Assembly (NCBI RefSeq): GCF_009795805.1
Contig: NZ_WTEY01000006.1
Location: 51,633 to 115,632 of the forward strand
Direction of reading: 5' to 3'
Length of the DNA: 64,000 nucleotides
Source of the DNA: Gilliamella sp. Pra-s52
GTDB lineage: Bacteria > Pseudomonadota > Gammaproteobacteria > Enterobacterales > Orbaceae
Shown: positions 48,177-59,675 of the stretch, one piece after another
How the letters are laid out: the number at the start of each line of letters is the position of its first letter
Numbering within the stretch: the stretch's first letter is position 1
Program-made: the position numbers and the translations under genes
The notes under the pieces: model-generated
What the model was told of the DNA's origin: nothing
Database searches by the model: none
The model's input: only the letters and a program-made list of their open reading frames with translations

Positions 48177-48686
48177 ATGCAAAATAAATTGCCATTAACA
48201 ATTGACCCAATTAAGGCAGCACAAAAAAAGCTTGATTATGTTGGATATTATCCAATGCAAAGTGCGACAAGGGTTGAACGTCCAAAAAGTAATATTGAGT
48301 GTAGCTTATCTTTTTATTATGATGAGCAAAGGCTCTGTGTTATTGCAATTGATGCAAAAATCACGTTAGAGCAGATATGCCAACGTTGTTTTAAACCTTT
48401 TGTCACAGAAGTTCATGTGATGAATAAATTTAGTCCTGTTAAGAGCGATGCTCAAGCAGAGACACTACCGGAACATTATGAACCTGTTCTTATGAACGAG
48501 TTTGGTGAAGTAGATATATTAGCGTTACTTGAGGACGAAATTATTCTCTCGTTACCAATTGCGCCGGTACATGATAGTAAACACTGCGAAGTGTCAGAGG
48601 CTGATATGGTATTTGGTGATATTCCACTTGAAAATGAAAAACCAAATCCATTTGCAATTTTAGTTAGTTTAAAGAATAAGGGGTAA
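48177..48686 (+). CDS. yceD: 23S rRNA accumulation protein YceD
   Basis: A 169-residue DUF177 protein. Bacterial YceD homologues are required for normal 23S rRNA accumulation and are always linked to rpmF. Two cysteines in CQRCFKPF, and the conserved [31 protein letters not shown] and [12 protein letters not shown], match the E. coli protein. It starts the operon; rpmF follows 3 bp after its stop, with the rpmF ribosome site (AAGGGG) inside the yceD end. Confidence 0.95.
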   Translation: MQNKLPLTIDPIKAAQKKLDYVGYYPMQSATRVERPKSNIECSLSFYYDEQRLCVIAIDAKITLEQICQRCFKPFVTEVHVMNKFSPVKSDAQAETLPEHYEPVLMNEFGEVDILALLEDEIILSLPIAPVHDSKHCEVSEADMVFGDIPLENEKPNPFAILVSLKNKG

Positions 48687-48689
48687 TCC

Positions 48690-48857
48690 ATGGCTGTTCA
48701 ACAGAATCGTAAAACTCGTGCAAAACGTGGTATGCGTCGTTCTCATGATGCGTTGACCGTTGCTAATATTTCAGTTGATGAATCAGGTAAAACACATTTA
48801 CGTCATCACGTAACCGCTGATGGTTATTATCGTGGTCGTAAAGTAATTTCTAAATAA
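48690..48857 (+). CDS. rpmF: 50S ribosomal protein L32
   Basis: A 55-residue basic protein, [20 protein letters not shown] at the start and YRGRKVISK at the end, the gammaproteobacterial type without zinc cysteines. It lies 3 bp after yceD, and plsX follows 33 bp downstream. Linking a ribosomal protein to phospholipid synthesis genes is the standard arrangement in proteobacteria. Confidence 0.97.
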   Translation: MAVQQNRKTRAKRGMRRSHDALTVANISVDESGKTHLRHHVTADGYYRGRKVISK

Positions 48858-48890
48858 TTACTCTAAAATTAGAAATTATTAGGTGACATT

Positions 48891-49937
48891 TTGGATAGTC
48901 TAACCATTGCGTTAGATGCTATGAGCGGGGACTTAGGTCCTCGTGTTGTTGTTCCTGCTGCAATACAAGCACTAAATTGTTATCCAAACCTTTCTATTTT
49001 TCTGGTGGGCGATCCAACAGAAATTGGTCTTTTTTTGTCAAAAGAAAATACAAAGCTTATTTCTCAATATCAAAAAAATGAGCGCTTAATTTTGATCGAA
49101 TCAACGTCCGTTATTACTAATGATATGAAGCCTTCTTATGCAATTCGTCATAGTCAAGGATCATCAATGAGAATAGCACTTGAACTGGTTAAAGATAACA
49201 ATGTTCAAGCTTGCGTCAGTGCTGGTAATACCGGTGCACTAATGGGGCTTTCTAAATTACTTTTACACTCTTTAACTGGTATTGATCGTCCAGCTTTAGT
49301 TGCTACTATTCCAGCCTTAAATAATCAAAATACAGTTGTGTTGGATTTAGGCGCTAATGCTGAATGCGATAGTGATATGCTTGTGCAATTTGCCATAATG
49401 GGGCAAATTTTAGCTAAGACTGTGCTTAAAATTGAACATCCTCGGGTTGCATTGCTTAATATTGGTGAAGAAGATATTAAAGGATTGGATAAAATACGTG
49501 CGGCTGCTTCTATTTTAAAGTCAAATGATCAAATTAATTATATTGGCTATTTAGAAGGTAATGAACTTCTAACTGGTAAAACGGACGTATTAGTTTGTGA
49601 TGGTTTTGTTGGTAATGTGACGTTAAAAACAGTAGAAGGATTAGTTAAAATTTTTATGTCTTCATTTAAGTCATCCTTTGGTCATAATTCATTATTAATG
49701 AAGATATTGAGTAAGTGGTTACAAAAAAAGGTGTCAAAAAATTTTGGTTATTTAGATCCCGGACGATATAATGGAGCTTGTTTGCTTGGGCTTAAAAGTA
49801 TTGTGATTAAAAGTCACGGTAGTGCCAATCAAAAATCATTTTTTGCAGCAATTGAACAAGCTATTTTAGCTATACAAACCAATATACCTGAGAAGATTGC
49901 AACGCGCCTTTCTTCTGCACTACCCAAGAGCGAATGA
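48891..49937 (+). CDS. plsX: Phosphate acyltransferase PlsX
   Basis: PlsX converts acyl-ACP and phosphate to acyl phosphate for phospholipid synthesis; it is a peripheral membrane enzyme. The 348 residues begin [20 protein letters not shown] and include [14 protein letters not shown] and [14 protein letters not shown], family signatures. The start is TTG with AGGTGA upstream and no good ATG alternative at the N-terminus. fabH starts 4 bp after its stop. Confidence 0.95.
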   Translation: MDSLTIALDAMSGDLGPRVVVPAAIQALNCYPNLSIFLVGDPTEIGLFLSKENTKLISQYQKNERLILIESTSVITNDMKPSYAIRHSQGSSMRIALELVKDNNVQACVSAGNTGALMGLSKLLLHSLTGIDRPALVATIPALNNQNTVVLDLGANAECDSDMLVQFAIMGQILAKTVLKIEHPRVALLNIGEEDIKGLDKIRAAASILKSNDQINYIGYLEGNELLTGKTDVLVCDGFVGNVTLKTVEGLVKIFMSSFKSSFGHNSLLMKILSKWLQKKVSKNFGYLDPGRYNGACLLGLKSIVIKSHGSANQKSFFAAIEQAILAIQTNIPEKIATRLSSALPKSE

Positions 49938-49941
49938 TTAG

Positions 49942-50895
49942 ATGTATACAAAGATATTAGGAACAGGGAGTTATCTTCCAAAACAGATAAGAACTAATGC
50001 TGATCTAGAAAAGATGGTTGATACCAACGATGAATGGATCACAACTCGTACTGGCATTAAAGAAAGACGCATTGCCGCTCCTGATGAAACTGTAACGAGT
50101 ATGGCTTATCAAGCAGCGATTAATGCTATTAAGATGGCTGATATCGATAAGAATGATATTGGTATGATTATTGTTGCAACAGCGACTTCAGTTAATGCTT
50201 TTCCAAGCAGTGCAACAGAGTTACAAGCTAAATTAGCAATAGGTGATGTTATCGCATTTGATGTGTCTGCTGCTTGTTCGGGATTTGTTTATGCGCTAGA
50301 TATTGCTGATAAATATGTTAAGAGCGGCGCGATTAAATATGCTTTGGTTGTTGGTTCTGATATGTTAACACGTGGTGTTGACCCAAATGATCGAGGAACC
50401 ATTATTATTTTTGGTGATGGTGCTGGAGCTGTTGTTGTTGGTGCTTCAGAAGAACCTGGTATTATCGCTTCACATCTTCATGCCGATGGTCGTTATGGTG
50501 ACTTATTAAAATATCCATATGTTGATCGTCGCGATATGCATGATCCTGTTTATATGACCATGCATGGTAATGAAGTATTTAAGATTGCGGTTAAAGAGCT
50601 TTCAAATTTAGTTGATGAACTTTTAACTGAAAATGCGTTTAACAAAGCGGATTTAGATTGGCTAGTACCGCATCAAGCTAATTTAAGAATTATTTCTGCA
50701 ACTGCAAAGCGTCTAGATATGGATATGAGCAAAGTAATTGTTACATTAGATAAACAGGGTAACACTTCAGCAGCTTCTGTTCCGTGTGCCTTAGATGCAG
50801 GTGTGCGAGATGGGCGAATTCAACGAGGTCATCTAATTTTATTAGAGGCTTTTGGCGGTGGATTTGTTTGGGGATCTGCTCTAATTAGATTTTAA
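49942..50895 (+). CDS. fabH: 3-oxoacyl-ACP synthase III (FabH)
   Basis: FabH condenses acetyl-CoA with malonyl-ACP to start fatty acid chains. The 317 residues equal E. coli FabH. The catalytic Cys112 lies in [10 protein letters not shown], with the later His and Asn of the triad in VPHQANLRI and [10 protein letters not shown]-terminus [20 protein letters not shown] is typical. It is 4 bp downstream of plsX. Confidence 0.97.
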   Translation: MYTKILGTGSYLPKQIRTNADLEKMVDTNDEWITTRTGIKERRIAAPDETVTSMAYQAAINAIKMADIDKNDIGMIIVATATSVNAFPSSATELQAKLAIGDVIAFDVSAACSGFVYALDIADKYVKSGAIKYALVVGSDMLTRGVDPNDRGTIIIFGDGAGAVVVGASEEPGIIASHLHADGRYGDLLKYPYVDRRDMHDPVYMTMHGNEVFKIAVKELSNLVDELLTENAFNKADLDWLVPHQANLRIISATAKRLDMDMSKVIVTLDKQGNTSAASVPCALDAGVRDGRIQRGHLILLEAFGGGFVWGSALIRF

Positions 50896-50930
50896 GTTAT
50901 GCTTTATTTTTTATAATCAAGGATTTAATA

Positions 50931-51866
50931 ATGACCAAATTTGCAATGGTATTTCCAGGACAAGGCTCACAAGCTGTCGGTATGTTAAAAGAACTTGCCG
51001 ATGATTTTCCGATTGTGAAATCAACATTTGATGAAGCCTCTGAAGTACTCGGTTATAATTTGTGGGATTTAGTACAAGAAGGTTCTGCAGAAGAATTAAA
51101 TAAAACTTGGCAAACACAACCTGCATTGCTTGCTTCATCCGTTGCGATATTTAGGGTATGGCAAAGTGTTAATGGTGCTCAACCAGATTTTATGGCTGGG
51201 CATAGTTTAGGTGAGTATTCTGCATTAGTTTGTGCAGGTGTGATTGATTTTAAAGATGCCATTAAATTAGTTGAGTTACGTGGTAAATTAATGCAAGAAG
51301 CGGTACCAAGTGGTACGGGTGCTATGTATGCTATCATTGGACTTGATAATGATTCAATTCGTAATGCATGTGAGCGAGCCGCTCAAGGTCAAGTTGTTGC
51401 ACCAGTTAATTTTAATTCACCTGGACAAGTCGTTATTGCTGGTAATAAAGAGGCAGTTGAACGTGCCGGTGTATTATGTAAAGAAGCTGGCGCAAAGCGA
51501 GCATTACCTCTTGCTGTTAGTGTACCTTCTCATTGTGCATTAATGAAACCTGCTGCAGATAAATTAGCCATTACATTAAATAATGTTGAATTCAGTGCAC
51601 CAAAGTTTGCTGTTATCAATAATGTTGATGTAAAAGTTGAAACATCTGCAGAAAAAATTAAAGCGGCATTAATCGCTCAACTTTATAGCCCTGTGCGTTG
51701 GACTGAAACTGTAGAATATATGGCAAAACAAGATATAACGCTTTTAGTTGAAATGGGACCAGGTAAAGTATTAACGGGCTTAACTAAACGTATTGTTGAT
51801 ACACTTTCTGGTATTGCAGTTAATGATAAAGCATCACTAGAAGCAGCATTAGAAAATACAAAGTAA
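50931..51866 (+). CDS. fabD: Malonyl-CoA:ACP transacylase
   Basis: FabD moves malonyl groups from CoA to ACP. The 311-residue chain has the N-terminal VFPGQGSQAVGML, the nucleophile Ser92 in GHSLGEYSALVCAG, the conserved Arg downstream, and the His in VPSHCALM. Gln in GQGSQ completes the active site. It follows fabH by 35 bp and precedes fabG by 16 bp. Confidence 0.97.
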   Translation: MTKFAMVFPGQGSQAVGMLKELADDFPIVKSTFDEASEVLGYNLWDLVQEGSAEELNKTWQTQPALLASSVAIFRVWQSVNGAQPDFMAGHSLGEYSALVCAGVIDFKDAIKLVELRGKLMQEAVPSGTGAMYAIIGLDNDSIRNACERAAQGQVVAPVNFNSPGQVVIAGNKEAVERAGVLCKEAGAKRALPLAVSVPSHCALMKPAADKLAITLNNVEFSAPKFAVINNVDVKVETSAEKIKAALIAQLYSPVRWTETVEYMAKQDITLLVEMGPGKVLTGLTKRIVDTLSGIAVNDKASLEAALENTK

Positions 51867-51882
51867 AAAGAAAGAGGTTGTT

Positions 51883-52617
51883 ATGAATCTATCAGGGAAA
51901 ATTGCTTTAGTTACTGGTGCAAGTCGTGGTATTGGTAAAGCTATTGCGGAAAAACTTGTCTCTTGTGGGGCAACGGTTATTGGTACAGCAACCACAGACA
52001 GAGGCGCAGAGGCTATTAGCCAATATTTGGGCTCAAATGGTAAAGGTTTAACTTTAAATGTAACTGATGAAGCATCGATTGAATCTGTGATTAATACAAT
52101 AAAAACGGAATTTGGCGATATTGATATTCTTGTCAATAATGCAGGTATTACCCGTGATAATTTATTAATGCGAATGAAAGAAGATGAATGGCAAGATATT
52201 TTAGATACCAACTTAACGTCTGTTTTCCGTTTATCTAAAGCATTAATGCGCACAATGATGAAAAAACGTTATGGAAGAATTGTGACTATTGGGTCTGTAG
52301 TGGGTACAATGGGAAATGCTGGACAAGCTAATTATGCAGCAGCTAAAGCAGGATTAATTGGATTTAGTAAATCATTAGCACGTGAAGTTGCGTTACGTGG
52401 CATTACCGTTAACGTGGTTGCACCAGGTTTTATTGCAACGGATATGACTGATGCGCTAACTGATGAGCAAAAGGCTCTAACTTTATCTCAAGTTCCTGCT
52501 GGTCGTTTAGGGGAACCTACAGAAATTGCTAATGCCGTTGCCTTTTTGGTTTCCGATGAAGCATCTTACATTACTGGCGAAACTTTACATGTCAATGGTG
52601 GCATGTATATGGTGTAA
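51883..52617 (+). CDS. fabG: 3-oxoacyl-ACP reductase
   Basis: FabG reduces 3-oxoacyl-ACP with NADPH. The 244-residue short-chain dehydrogenase has the nucleotide-binding VTGASRGIGKAIAE, NNAGITRDN, the catalytic Tyr151 and Lys155 in YAAAKAG, and ends with GETLHVNGGMYMV as in E. coli. It lies between fabD and acpP in the standard fab operon. Confidence 0.97.
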   Translation: MNLSGKIALVTGASRGIGKAIAEKLVSCGATVIGTATTDRGAEAISQYLGSNGKGLTLNVTDEASIESVINTIKTEFGDIDILVNNAGITRDNLLMRMKEDEWQDILDTNLTSVFRLSKALMRTMMKKRYGRIVTIGSVVGTMGNAGQANYAAAKAGLIGFSKSLAREVALRGITVNVVAPGFIATDMTDALTDEQKALTLSQVPAGRLGEPTEIANAVAFLVSDEASYITGETLHVNGGMYMV

Positions 52618-52766
52618 TTGGCTAGAATAGTGTAGAATAGGTCAATATTTTAGTTTTTGAGTAAAAAATAAGCAGTTGGGTTGAAAAATGATTGGCATCT
52701 TTTTCAACATTTTATAAACTTACATTCACCGTCAATTTTGGCGATTTTTATAGGAAAAAAAAGAGT

Positions 52767-53000
52767 ATGAGCACTATTGAAGAGCGAGTTAAGAAAATTA
52801 TTGTTGAGCAACTTGGTGTGAAAGAGGAAGAAGTTAAAAATGAATCTTCTTTTATCGAAGATCTTGGCGCTGACTCTCTTGATACAGTTGAATTAGTTAT
52901 GGCTTTAGAAGAAGAATTTGATACTGAAATTCCTGATGAAGAAGCTGAAAAAATTACAACTGTTCAATCAGCAATTGATTATATTACTGCAAATCAATAA
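52767..53000 (+). CDS. acpP: Acyl carrier protein
   Basis: A 77-residue acidic protein with the 4'-phosphopantetheine site Ser37 (Met counted) in [18 protein letters not shown]. The ATG at 52767 gives [16 protein letters not shown], the normal N-terminus. The open frame extends 75 bp upstream, but those codons do not resemble ACP. The 149-bp leader after fabG may contain its own promoter; acpP is usually expressed above its neighbours. Confidence 0.98.
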   Translation: MSTIEERVKKIIVEQLGVKEEEVKNESSFIEDLGADSLDTVELVMALEEEFDTEIPDEEAEKITTVQSAIDYITANQ

Positions 53001-53020
53001 GGTTAGCAGAGTTTTTATGA

Positions 53021-53042
53021 TAGGCGGTCAAATGATCGCCTA
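53021..53042 (+). terminator. Hairpin after acpP
   Basis: TAGGCGGTCA and TGATCGCCTA pair over about 10 bp with one G-U around a very short loop. There is no good T-run. It probably stabilises or processes the acpP transcript, or terminates partly before fabF. Confidence 0.45.
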
Positions 53043-53155
53043 GTTCGTATTTATATATTAAATTTTAAAATTAGCTTAAGTGCGAATGATAATAAAACTC
53101 GAAATTAGCATTTCATTGATTCAAATTTCATTTCAATCCTTTCCTGGAGGACAAT

Positions 53156-54400
53156 GTGTCTAAACGCAGAGTTGTTGTTACTGGAATGGGCATGATATCT
53201 CCTGTAGGTAATACAGTTGAATCCACTTGGCAGGCTTTACTAGCTGGACAAAGTGGTGTTGAACTCATAGAACACTTTGATACAGCCCCTTTCGCAACGC
53301 GCTTCGCCGCAATGGTTAAAAACTTTAATGGTGAAGATTATAATATTTCACGTAAAGATGCTCGTAAAATGGATTACTTTATCCAATATGGTATTGCTGC
53401 GGGTATGCAAGCAATGCAAGATGCTGGCATTGAGATTACCGAAGAAAATGCAGAACGAATTGGTTGTGCTATAGGTTCTGGTATCGGTGGACTTGGGTTA
53501 ATAGAAGAAAACCATAGTGCATTAGTTAATAGCGGACCACGTAAAATTAGTCCTTTTTTTGTGCCGTCAACTATTGTTAATATGATTGCTGGTCACTTAT
53601 CTATTATTTATGGATTAAAAGGTCCTAGTATCACTATTGCAACAGCATGTTCTTCTGGTGTGCATAATATCGGTCACGCGGCACGCATGATTGCTTATGG
53701 TGATGCTGATGCAATGTTAGCTGGTGGGGGCGAAAAGGCAAGTACTCCACTAGGTATTGGTGGTTTTGGTGCTGCGCGTGCTTTATCAACTAACAATGAT
53801 AACCCTAAAGCAGCTAGTCGACCATGGGACAAAAATCGCGATGGTTTTGTTCTTGGTGATGGTGCAGGAATTATGTTTTTAGAAGAGTATGAGCATGCTA
53901 AAAAACGTGGTGCTAAAATTTATGCTGAAATTGTCGGTTTCGGTATGAGTGGTGATGCTTATCATATGACTTCACCGCCTGAAAATGGTAGTGGTGCTGC
54001 ATTAGCAATGAAATGTGCAATTCGTGATGCAGGAATTACGCCGGAACAAGTGGGTTATATTAATGCTCATGGTACATCAACGCCTGCTGGCGATAAAGCT
54101 GAAACTCAAGCGGTAAAGAGTATTTTCAAAGAAAATGCCAATAAAGTGATGGTAAGCTCAACTAAATCTATGATTGGTCACTTACTTGGAGCAGCTGGCG
54201 CTGTTGAGTCAATTTTTACTGTCCTAGCATTGCGTGATCAGGCTGTACCACCAACGATTAATTTAGATAATCCTGATGAGGGATGTGATTTAGATTATGT
54301 ACCACATACTGCTCGTCAAGTTCAAAACTTAGAATATGCACTTTGTAACTCATTTGGTTTCGGTGGAACTAATGGTTCGGTATTATTTAAAAAAATCTAA
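53156..54400 (+). CDS. fabF: 3-oxoacyl-ACP synthase II (FabF)
   Basis: FabF elongates acyl-ACP, including cis-unsaturated chains. The 414 residues have the catalytic Cys165 in [16 protein letters not shown] and the two His residues in [11 protein letters not shown] and [11 protein letters not shown]. Start is GTG with GGAGGA upstream, giving [17 protein letters not shown]. The E. coli downstream genes pabC, mltG and tmk are not here; dnaE follows instead. Confidence 0.97.
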   Translation: MSKRRVVVTGMGMISPVGNTVESTWQALLAGQSGVELIEHFDTAPFATRFAAMVKNFNGEDYNISRKDARKMDYFIQYGIAAGMQAMQDAGIEITEENAERIGCAIGSGIGGLGLIEENHSALVNSGPRKISPFFVPSTIVNMIAGHLSIIYGLKGPSITIATACSSGVHNIGHAARMIAYGDADAMLAGGGEKASTPLGIGGFGAARALSTNNDNPKAASRPWDKNRDGFVLGDGAGIMFLEEYEHAKKRGAKIYAEIVGFGMSGDAYHMTSPPENGSGAALAMKCAIRDAGITPEQVGYINAHGTSTPAGDKAETQAVKSIFKENANKVMVSSTKSMIGHLLGAAGAVESIFTVLALRDQAVPPTINLDNPDEGCDLDYVPHTARQVQNLEYALCNSFGFGGTNGSVLFKKI

Positions 54401-54411
54401 GTTTTTGTTAT

Positions 54412-54435
54412 CCGTCGATAATGTTTTATCGGCGG
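54412..54435. repeat. Hairpin after fabF, similar to the one at 5302-5332
   Basis: CCGTCGATA and TATCGGCGG form a 9-bp stem with one G-U. The core CCG(C/T)CGATA...TATCGG(T/C)GG also occurs at 5306-5329. It may end the fab operon, but the T-run is weak. The sharing of arms between two distant sites suggests a small dispersed hairpin family. Confidence 0.45.
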
Positions 54436-54593
54436 TATATCTTTGATATAGGCGTTTTCATTTATCAAAATAATAATGGATCCTACCATTGTTTTTTATC
54501 CAATTAGTGTTTGCCATTAAAGAGATAAGAATATTCCTACTGCCTATGTTATAATCTCGTATAATTTTTTAAGCATAATCATTTCTGGTAATT

Positions 54594-57500
54594 ATGGCGG
54601 AACCAAAATTTATTCATCTTCATTTGCATAGTGATTTCTCAATGATTGATGGAATTGCTAAAGTAGGTGCATTAATAAATGAAGTGAGCAAGTTGCAGAT
54701 GCCAGCATTTGCAATCACCGATTTTACTAATCTTTGTGGACTGGTTAAGTTTTATGGCTCAGCAATGTCAAAAGGCATTAAACCTATCATTGGTGCAGAT
54801 CTCGCTATTAGAAGTTCTCAATTGCCTGATGATATTTACCGTCTAACTCTATTAGCTGCTAATAATCAGGGATATCAAAATCTTACTTTATTGATTTCTA
54901 AAGCCTATCAGCGAGGATATCTTGGAGATTTGCCTGTAGTTGATAATGAGTGGTTAATTGAGCATCGAGAAGGCTTAATTGTGTTAGCGGGGCGAGATAG
55001 TGATATTGGTATCGGTATTATTCGCAATAATCAAACTATTATTGATGATGCTATTCATTTTTACCTTCAAAATTTTAATGAGTACTTTTATTTCGAGTTA
55101 GTACGTACTAATCGAGTAAATGAAGAGTTGTTTATTCATCGTGCTATAAAACTGGCTGAACAATATTTATTACCGGTTGTTGCAACTAATGACGTTCGAT
55201 TTTTAAAGTCTTCTGATTTTGAAGCTCATGAAATTCGAGTTGCAATTCACGATGGGAATACTCTTGAGGATCCATCACGGCCTAAGAATTATTCAGCAGA
55301 TCAATATTTACGTTCTGAGCAGGAAATGTGTGAGCTATTTTCTGATATTCCTGAAGCGCTTGAAAATAGCGTTGAAATAGCAAAACGTTGTAATGTGTCT
55401 ATACGGTTAGGTGAGTATTTTTTGCCTAAATTTCCGACTGGAGATATGACTACTGAAGACTTTTTAGTATATAAATCGCGTCAAGGATTAGAAGAAAGGT
55501 TAGAGTTTTTATTTCCGGATTCTGAAATTAGAAAACAAAGAAGGTCAAAATATGATGAGCGTTTAGAAACGGAATTGACGGTTATTAACCAAATGGGTTT
55601 TCCCGGTTATTTTCTCATCGTAATGGAATTTATTCAATGGTCTAAAGATAATGATATTCCTGTTGGGCCTGGGCGGGGATCTGGAGCTGGTTCCCTCGTT
55701 GCGTATGCATTAAAAATTACCGATTTAGATCCTCTAGCATTTGATTTACTTTTTGAACGTTTTTTAAACCCTGAACGTGTTTCAATGCCTGATTTTGACG
55801 TCGATTTTTGTATGGAAAAACGCGATCTGGTTATTGATCATGTTGCCGATATGTATGGACGAGATGCAGTATCTCAAATTATTACTTTTGGAACTATGGC
55901 TGCCAAAGCGGTAATACGCGATGTTGGTCGAGTCCTTGGGCATCCTTATGGGTTTGTTGATCGTATTGCGAAATTAATACCATTAGATCCAGGTATGACT
56001 CTAGCTAAAGCTTTTGAAGTCGAACCTCAGCTTCAGGAGTTATATGATAATAATGAAGAAATTAAATCATTAATTGACGTAGCTCGACAATTAGAAGGTG
56101 TAACCCGAAATGCAGGTAAGCATGCAGGGGGAGTTGTAATTTCACCAACTAAAATTACTGATTTTTCACCGATTTATTGCGATCCAGAAGGTCATCATCC
56201 AGTTACTCAATTTGATAAAAATGATGTTGAATATGCAGGGCTTGTTAAGTTTGACTTTTTAGGGTTAAGAACATTAACCATTATTGATTGGGCAATCAAA
56301 ATGATTAATGAGCGCCAGCTACGAGAAAGTAAAGAAAAAGTCGATATAACTCGAATTCCTTTAGATGATGAAAAGTCTTTTGAATTATTATTAAAAGCCG
56401 AAACTACAGCAGTGTTTCAGCTTGAATCTCGAGGAATGAAAGACTTAATAAGACGTTTAAAGCCCGACTGTTTTGAGGATATGATCGCTTTAGTGGCTTT
56501 ATTTCGTCCTGGACCATTACAATCAGGTATGGTTGATAATTTTATTGACCGAAAGCATGGTCGCGAAGAGGTTTCTTACCCTGATATTAAATATCAACAT
56601 GAATCATTAAAACCTATTTTAGAGCCAACTTACGGCATTATTTTATACCAAGAACAGGTTATGCAAATTGCACAAACCCTATCGGGTTATACACTGGGTG
56701 GCGCTGATTTACTACGTCGAGCTATGGGGAAGAAAAAGCCTGAAGAGATGGCAAAACAACGTTCTGTTTTTAAAGAAGGTGCAGAAAAACAAGGCATTGA
56801 TGGCGAACTTTCGATGCGAATATTTGATTTGGTTGAAAAATTTGCTGGATATGGTTTTAATAAATCTCATTCAGCAGCTTACGCGCTTGTTTCTTACCAG
56901 ACTTTATGGTTAAAAACTCATTTCCCTGCAGAATTTATGGCTGCTGTTATGACTGCCGATATGGATAATACTGATAAAATTGTTGGTTTAGTTGATGAAT
57001 GCTTAAGGATGGGATTAAAAGTTAATCCTCCTGATATCAATAGTGGCCTTTATCACTTCCATGTAAATGATAAAGGTGAGATCGTTTACGGGATTGGTGC
57101 AATAAAAGGTGTTGGTGAAGGACCTATCGAGGCGATTGTTGAAGCTCGTAATAGTGGTGGTTATTTCAAAAATATTTTCGAACTTTGTGCTCGAACAGAC
57201 ATGAAGAAAATTAATCGTCGAGTTCTTGAAAAACTGACTATGGCTGGAGCTTTTGATAAACTAGGCCCTCATCGAGCGGCAATTTTACATAGTATTAATG
57301 ATGCAATGCAAGCGGCGGATCAATATGCTAGAGCTCAAAATATTGGTCAAGAAGATATGTTTGGTGTTTTGGCTGAAGAACCCGAACAAGTTGAACATGC
57401 TTATGCTGCGGTTCCTGAATTACCTGAGCAGGTTTTGCTTGATGGTGAACGTGAAGCTTTAGGGCTTTATTTAACTGGGCATCCTGTAACTCAATATTTA

Positions 57501-58073
57501 AAAGAATTAAATCGTTATACAGGTGGATTACGAATAAGTGAGGCTTCTCCTACTGGATGGGGAAAATTGGCAACCTTTGCGGGCATTGTTGTAGATGCAA
57601 GAATAAGAATTACCAAAAAAGGTAATAAAATTGGTTTATTTACTTTAGATGATCGTTCTGGTCGTATTGATGGCATGTTGTTTTCGGATGCCTTAGATAA
57701 ATTTGGACATTTATTAGTAAAAGATAAAATTCTTATTGCTTCAGGTCAAGTTAGCAATGATGATTTTAATGGCGGATTTAAAATGTCTGTACGAGATCTT
57801 GTTGATTTGAAAGATGCTCGAGCTAAATATGTAAAAGGATTATCCATTACTTTAACTGAGAATGAAACTAATCAAGCAATATTACAGCGATTACAACAAT
57901 TATTTGAGCCTTATAAGAATGGATGTGTGCCGATTCATTTATATTATCACCGAGATGATTTAGTTGTTAGAATACAATTTGGTACAACATGGAGAATTAT
58001 CCCAGAAGATTCTTTAATTGTTGAATTAAAAACATTACTTGGTCTCGATCGTATCGAATTTGAGTTTGAATAA
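54594..58073 (+). CDS. dnaE: DNA polymerase III alpha subunit
   Basis: The replicative polymerase catalytic subunit, 1159 residues (E. coli 1160). It has the N-terminal PHP domain ([15 protein letters not shown]), the C-family polymerase core with catalytic D400 and D402 in PDFDVDF, the fingers/thumb, a helix-hairpin-helix region, and the C-terminal OB fold ([13 protein letters not shown]). It is followed by accA, the same order as in E. coli. The usual upstream lpxB-rnhB genes are absent. Confidence 0.98.
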   Translation: MAEPKFIHLHLHSDFSMIDGIAKVGALINEVSKLQMPAFAITDFTNLCGLVKFYGSAMSKGIKPIIGADLAIRSSQLPDDIYRLTLLAANNQGYQNLTLLISKAYQRGYLGDLPVVDNEWLIEHREGLIVLAGRDSDIGIGIIRNNQTIIDDAIHFYLQNFNEYFYFELVRTNRVNEELFIHRAIKLAEQYLLPVVATNDVRFLKSSDFEAHEIRVAIHDGNTLEDPSRPKNYSADQYLRSEQEMCELFSDIPEALENSVEIAKRCNVSIRLGEYFLPKFPTGDMTTEDFLVYKSRQGLEERLEFLFPDSEIRKQRRSKYDERLETELTVINQMGFPGYFLIVMEFIQWSKDNDIPVGPGRGSGAGSLVAYALKITDLDPLAFDLLFERFLNPERVSMPDFDVDFCMEKRDLVIDHVADMYGRDAVSQIITFGTMAAKAVIRDVGRVLGHPYGFVDRIAKLIPLDPGMTLAKAFEVEPQLQELYDNNEEIKSLIDVARQLEGVTRNAGKHAGGVVISPTKITDFSPIYCDPEGHHPVTQFDKNDVEYAGLVKFDFLGLRTLTIIDWAIKMINERQLRESKEKVDITRIPLDDEKSFELLLKAETTAVFQLESRGMKDLIRRLKPDCFEDMIALVALFRPGPLQSGMVDNFIDRKHGREEVSYPDIKYQHESLKPILEPTYGIILYQEQVMQIAQTLSGYTLGGADLLRRAMGKKKPEEMAKQRSVFKEGAEKQGIDGELSMRIFDLVEKFAGYGFNKSHSAAYALVSYQTLWLKTHFPAEFMAAVMTADMDNTDKIVGLVDECLRMGLKVNPPDINSGLYHFHVNDKGEIVYGIGAIKGVGEGPIEAIVEARNSGGYFKNIFELCARTDMKKINRRVLEKLTMAGAFDKLGPHRAAILHSINDAMQAADQYARAQNIGQEDMFGVLAEEPEQVEHAYAAVPELPEQVLLDGEREALGLYLTGHPVTQYLKELNRYTGGLRISEASPTGWGKLATFAGIVVDARIRITKKGNKIGLFTLDDRSGRIDGMLFSDALDKFGHLLVKDKILIASGQVSNDDFNGGFKMSVRDLVDLKDARAKYVKGLSITLTENETNQAILQRLQQLFEPYKNGCVPIHLYYHRDDLVVRIQFGTTWRIIPEDSLIVELKTLLGLDRIEFEFE

Positions 58074-58162
58074 ATAAAGCTTCATTTTAATAAATGTAGA
58101 TAACTAGATTTTGGAAAAGTTGCAGTCTATTAATATAAATATAGGTGACTTTAATGAGTATT

Positions 58163-58214
58163 ACATAGTAGAATTGGCTTAATTTTATCTTAAGAATTAA
58201 GCCGTATACTATGT
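58163..58214 (+). terminator. Long extended hairpin between dnaE and accA
   Basis: An outer stem ACATAGTA/TACTATGT (58163-58170, 58207-58214) encloses a perfect inner stem GGCTTAATT/AATTAAGCC (58176-58184, 58195-58203). A T6 run follows ten bases later. It may terminate dnaE or act as a processing site ahead of accA. Confidence 0.6.
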
Positions 58215-58268
58215 TAGATAGTGTATTTTTTAAAATACCGAATAAATTAAGAGGCAATTACAAGCGTT

Positions 58269-59228
58269 ATGAACAATTTTTTGGAATTTGAAAAGCCGAT
58301 CGCGGAATTAGAAGCAAAAATTAATTCCTTAAAGAATATTGATTCGCAACAAGTTGAATTAGATATTAATTTAGATAAAGAAATCAAACAATTAAATAAA
58401 AAAAGTCGTGAATTAACAAAAAAAATATTTGCTAATTTAACTCCTTGGGAAATTGCGCAACTAGCTAGACATCCGAACCGCCCTTATACTTTGGATTATA
58501 TAAAGGAAATTTTTACTGATTTTGATGAATTAGCTGGTGATAGAGCTTATGCGGATGATAAAGCAATTGTTGGTGGAGTAGCACGTATTGATGGGCGAAC
58601 AGTAGTGGTTCTTGGGCATCAAAAAGGACGAGAAACAAAACAAAAAATTTATCGTAACTTTGGTATGCCAGCACCAGAAGGCTATCGTAAAGCGTTAAGA
58701 TTAATGCAATTGGCTGAACGCTTTAAATTACCAATAATTACTTTTATTGATACTCCAGGTGCTTATCCTGGCATTGGCGCTGAAGAACGTGGTCAAGCGG
58801 AAGCTATTGCACGTAACTTGAGAGAGATGTCCCGCCTTAAGGTGCCTACTATTTGTACAGTCATTGGTGAGGGAGGATCTGGAGGTGCACTAGCTATTGG
58901 TGTTGCAGATAAAGTTAATATGCTTCAATATAGTACTTATTCTGTCATTTCGCCTGAAGGTTGTGCTTCTATCTTATGGAAGAGTGCTGACAAAGCATCC
59001 GTTGCAGCCGAAGCAATGAATATGACGGCAGATAAATTATTAAAGCTAAATCTTATTGATTCAATCGTACCTGAACCACTTGGCGGTGCTCATCGTGATT
59101 ATACTGCTGTATCTACTTCACTGAAAACACAACTACTTAGTGATCTTGATGAACTTGAAAATATGCAATTATCAGTATTGCTGGAAAGAAGGTTTCAACG
59201 TTTAATGAACTATGGTTATGTAAGATAA
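58269..59228 (+). CDS. accA: Acetyl-CoA carboxylase carboxyltransferase alpha subunit
   Basis: AccA is half of the carboxyltransferase that makes malonyl-CoA for fatty acid synthesis. The 319 residues equal E. coli AccA. The N-terminal coiled segment [18 protein letters not shown] and the crotonase-fold core with [36 protein letters not shown] and [11 protein letters not shown] are clear. It follows dnaE, and dgkA begins 20 bp downstream. Confidence 0.97.
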   Translation: MNNFLEFEKPIAELEAKINSLKNIDSQQVELDINLDKEIKQLNKKSRELTKKIFANLTPWEIAQLARHPNRPYTLDYIKEIFTDFDELAGDRAYADDKAIVGGVARIDGRTVVVLGHQKGRETKQKIYRNFGMPAPEGYRKALRLMQLAERFKLPIITFIDTPGAYPGIGAEERGQAEAIARNLREMSRLKVPTICTVIGEGGSGGALAIGVADKVNMLQYSTYSVISPEGCASILWKSADKASVAAEAMNMTADKLLKLNLIDSIVPEPLGGAHRDYTAVSTSLKTQLLSDLDELENMQLSVLLERRFQRLMNYGYVR

Positions 59229-59248
59229 TATTACTTTGGAATATAATT

Positions 59249-59617
59249 ATGGAAAAAGCGACGGGATTGCGACGTTTAATTAATGCAACCAAATATTCTT
59301 TGAAAGGTTTTAAATCAGCAATTAAATATGAAACAGCTTTTCGACAAGAATTAATTCTGTTAGTTATAGCTTATATAGTTGTAATGCTAATCGATTTTTC
59401 TATTTATGAACGTATTTTATTACTTGGATCGATTGGAGTTGTGATGATTACTGAGCTAATAAATAGCGCAATTGAGTGTGTGGTTGATCGCATTGGGTCT
59501 GAAAGACACGACTTATCTGGCCGAGCAAAAGATTATGGCTCGGCTGCTGTATTTTTGTCTTTATTATTAACTATTATTTTGTGGATTTATCTATTTTCTT
59601 GTCACTTTTCATCATAA
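59249..59617 (+). CDS. dgkA: Diacylglycerol kinase
   Basis: DgkA is a small trimeric inner-membrane enzyme that phosphorylates diacylglycerol, recycling the product of membrane-derived oligosaccharide synthesis. The 122-residue protein has a surface helix at the start (TGLRRLINATKYSLKGF), three membrane segments, the active-site ELINSAIECVVDRIG and the later DYGSAAVFLSLL. It is on the plus strand after accA and convergent with rlmJ. Confidence 0.95.
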   Translation: MEKATGLRRLINATKYSLKGFKSAIKYETAFRQELILLVIAYIVVMLIDFSIYERILLLGSIGVVMITELINSAIECVVDRIGSERHDLSGRAKDYGSAAVFLSLLLTIILWIYLFSCHFSS

Positions 59618-59675
59618 CTTTATATTTAGATATCGATTTTCCAGAAAATTTTTGGTAATAGTTTAATAGTAAACA

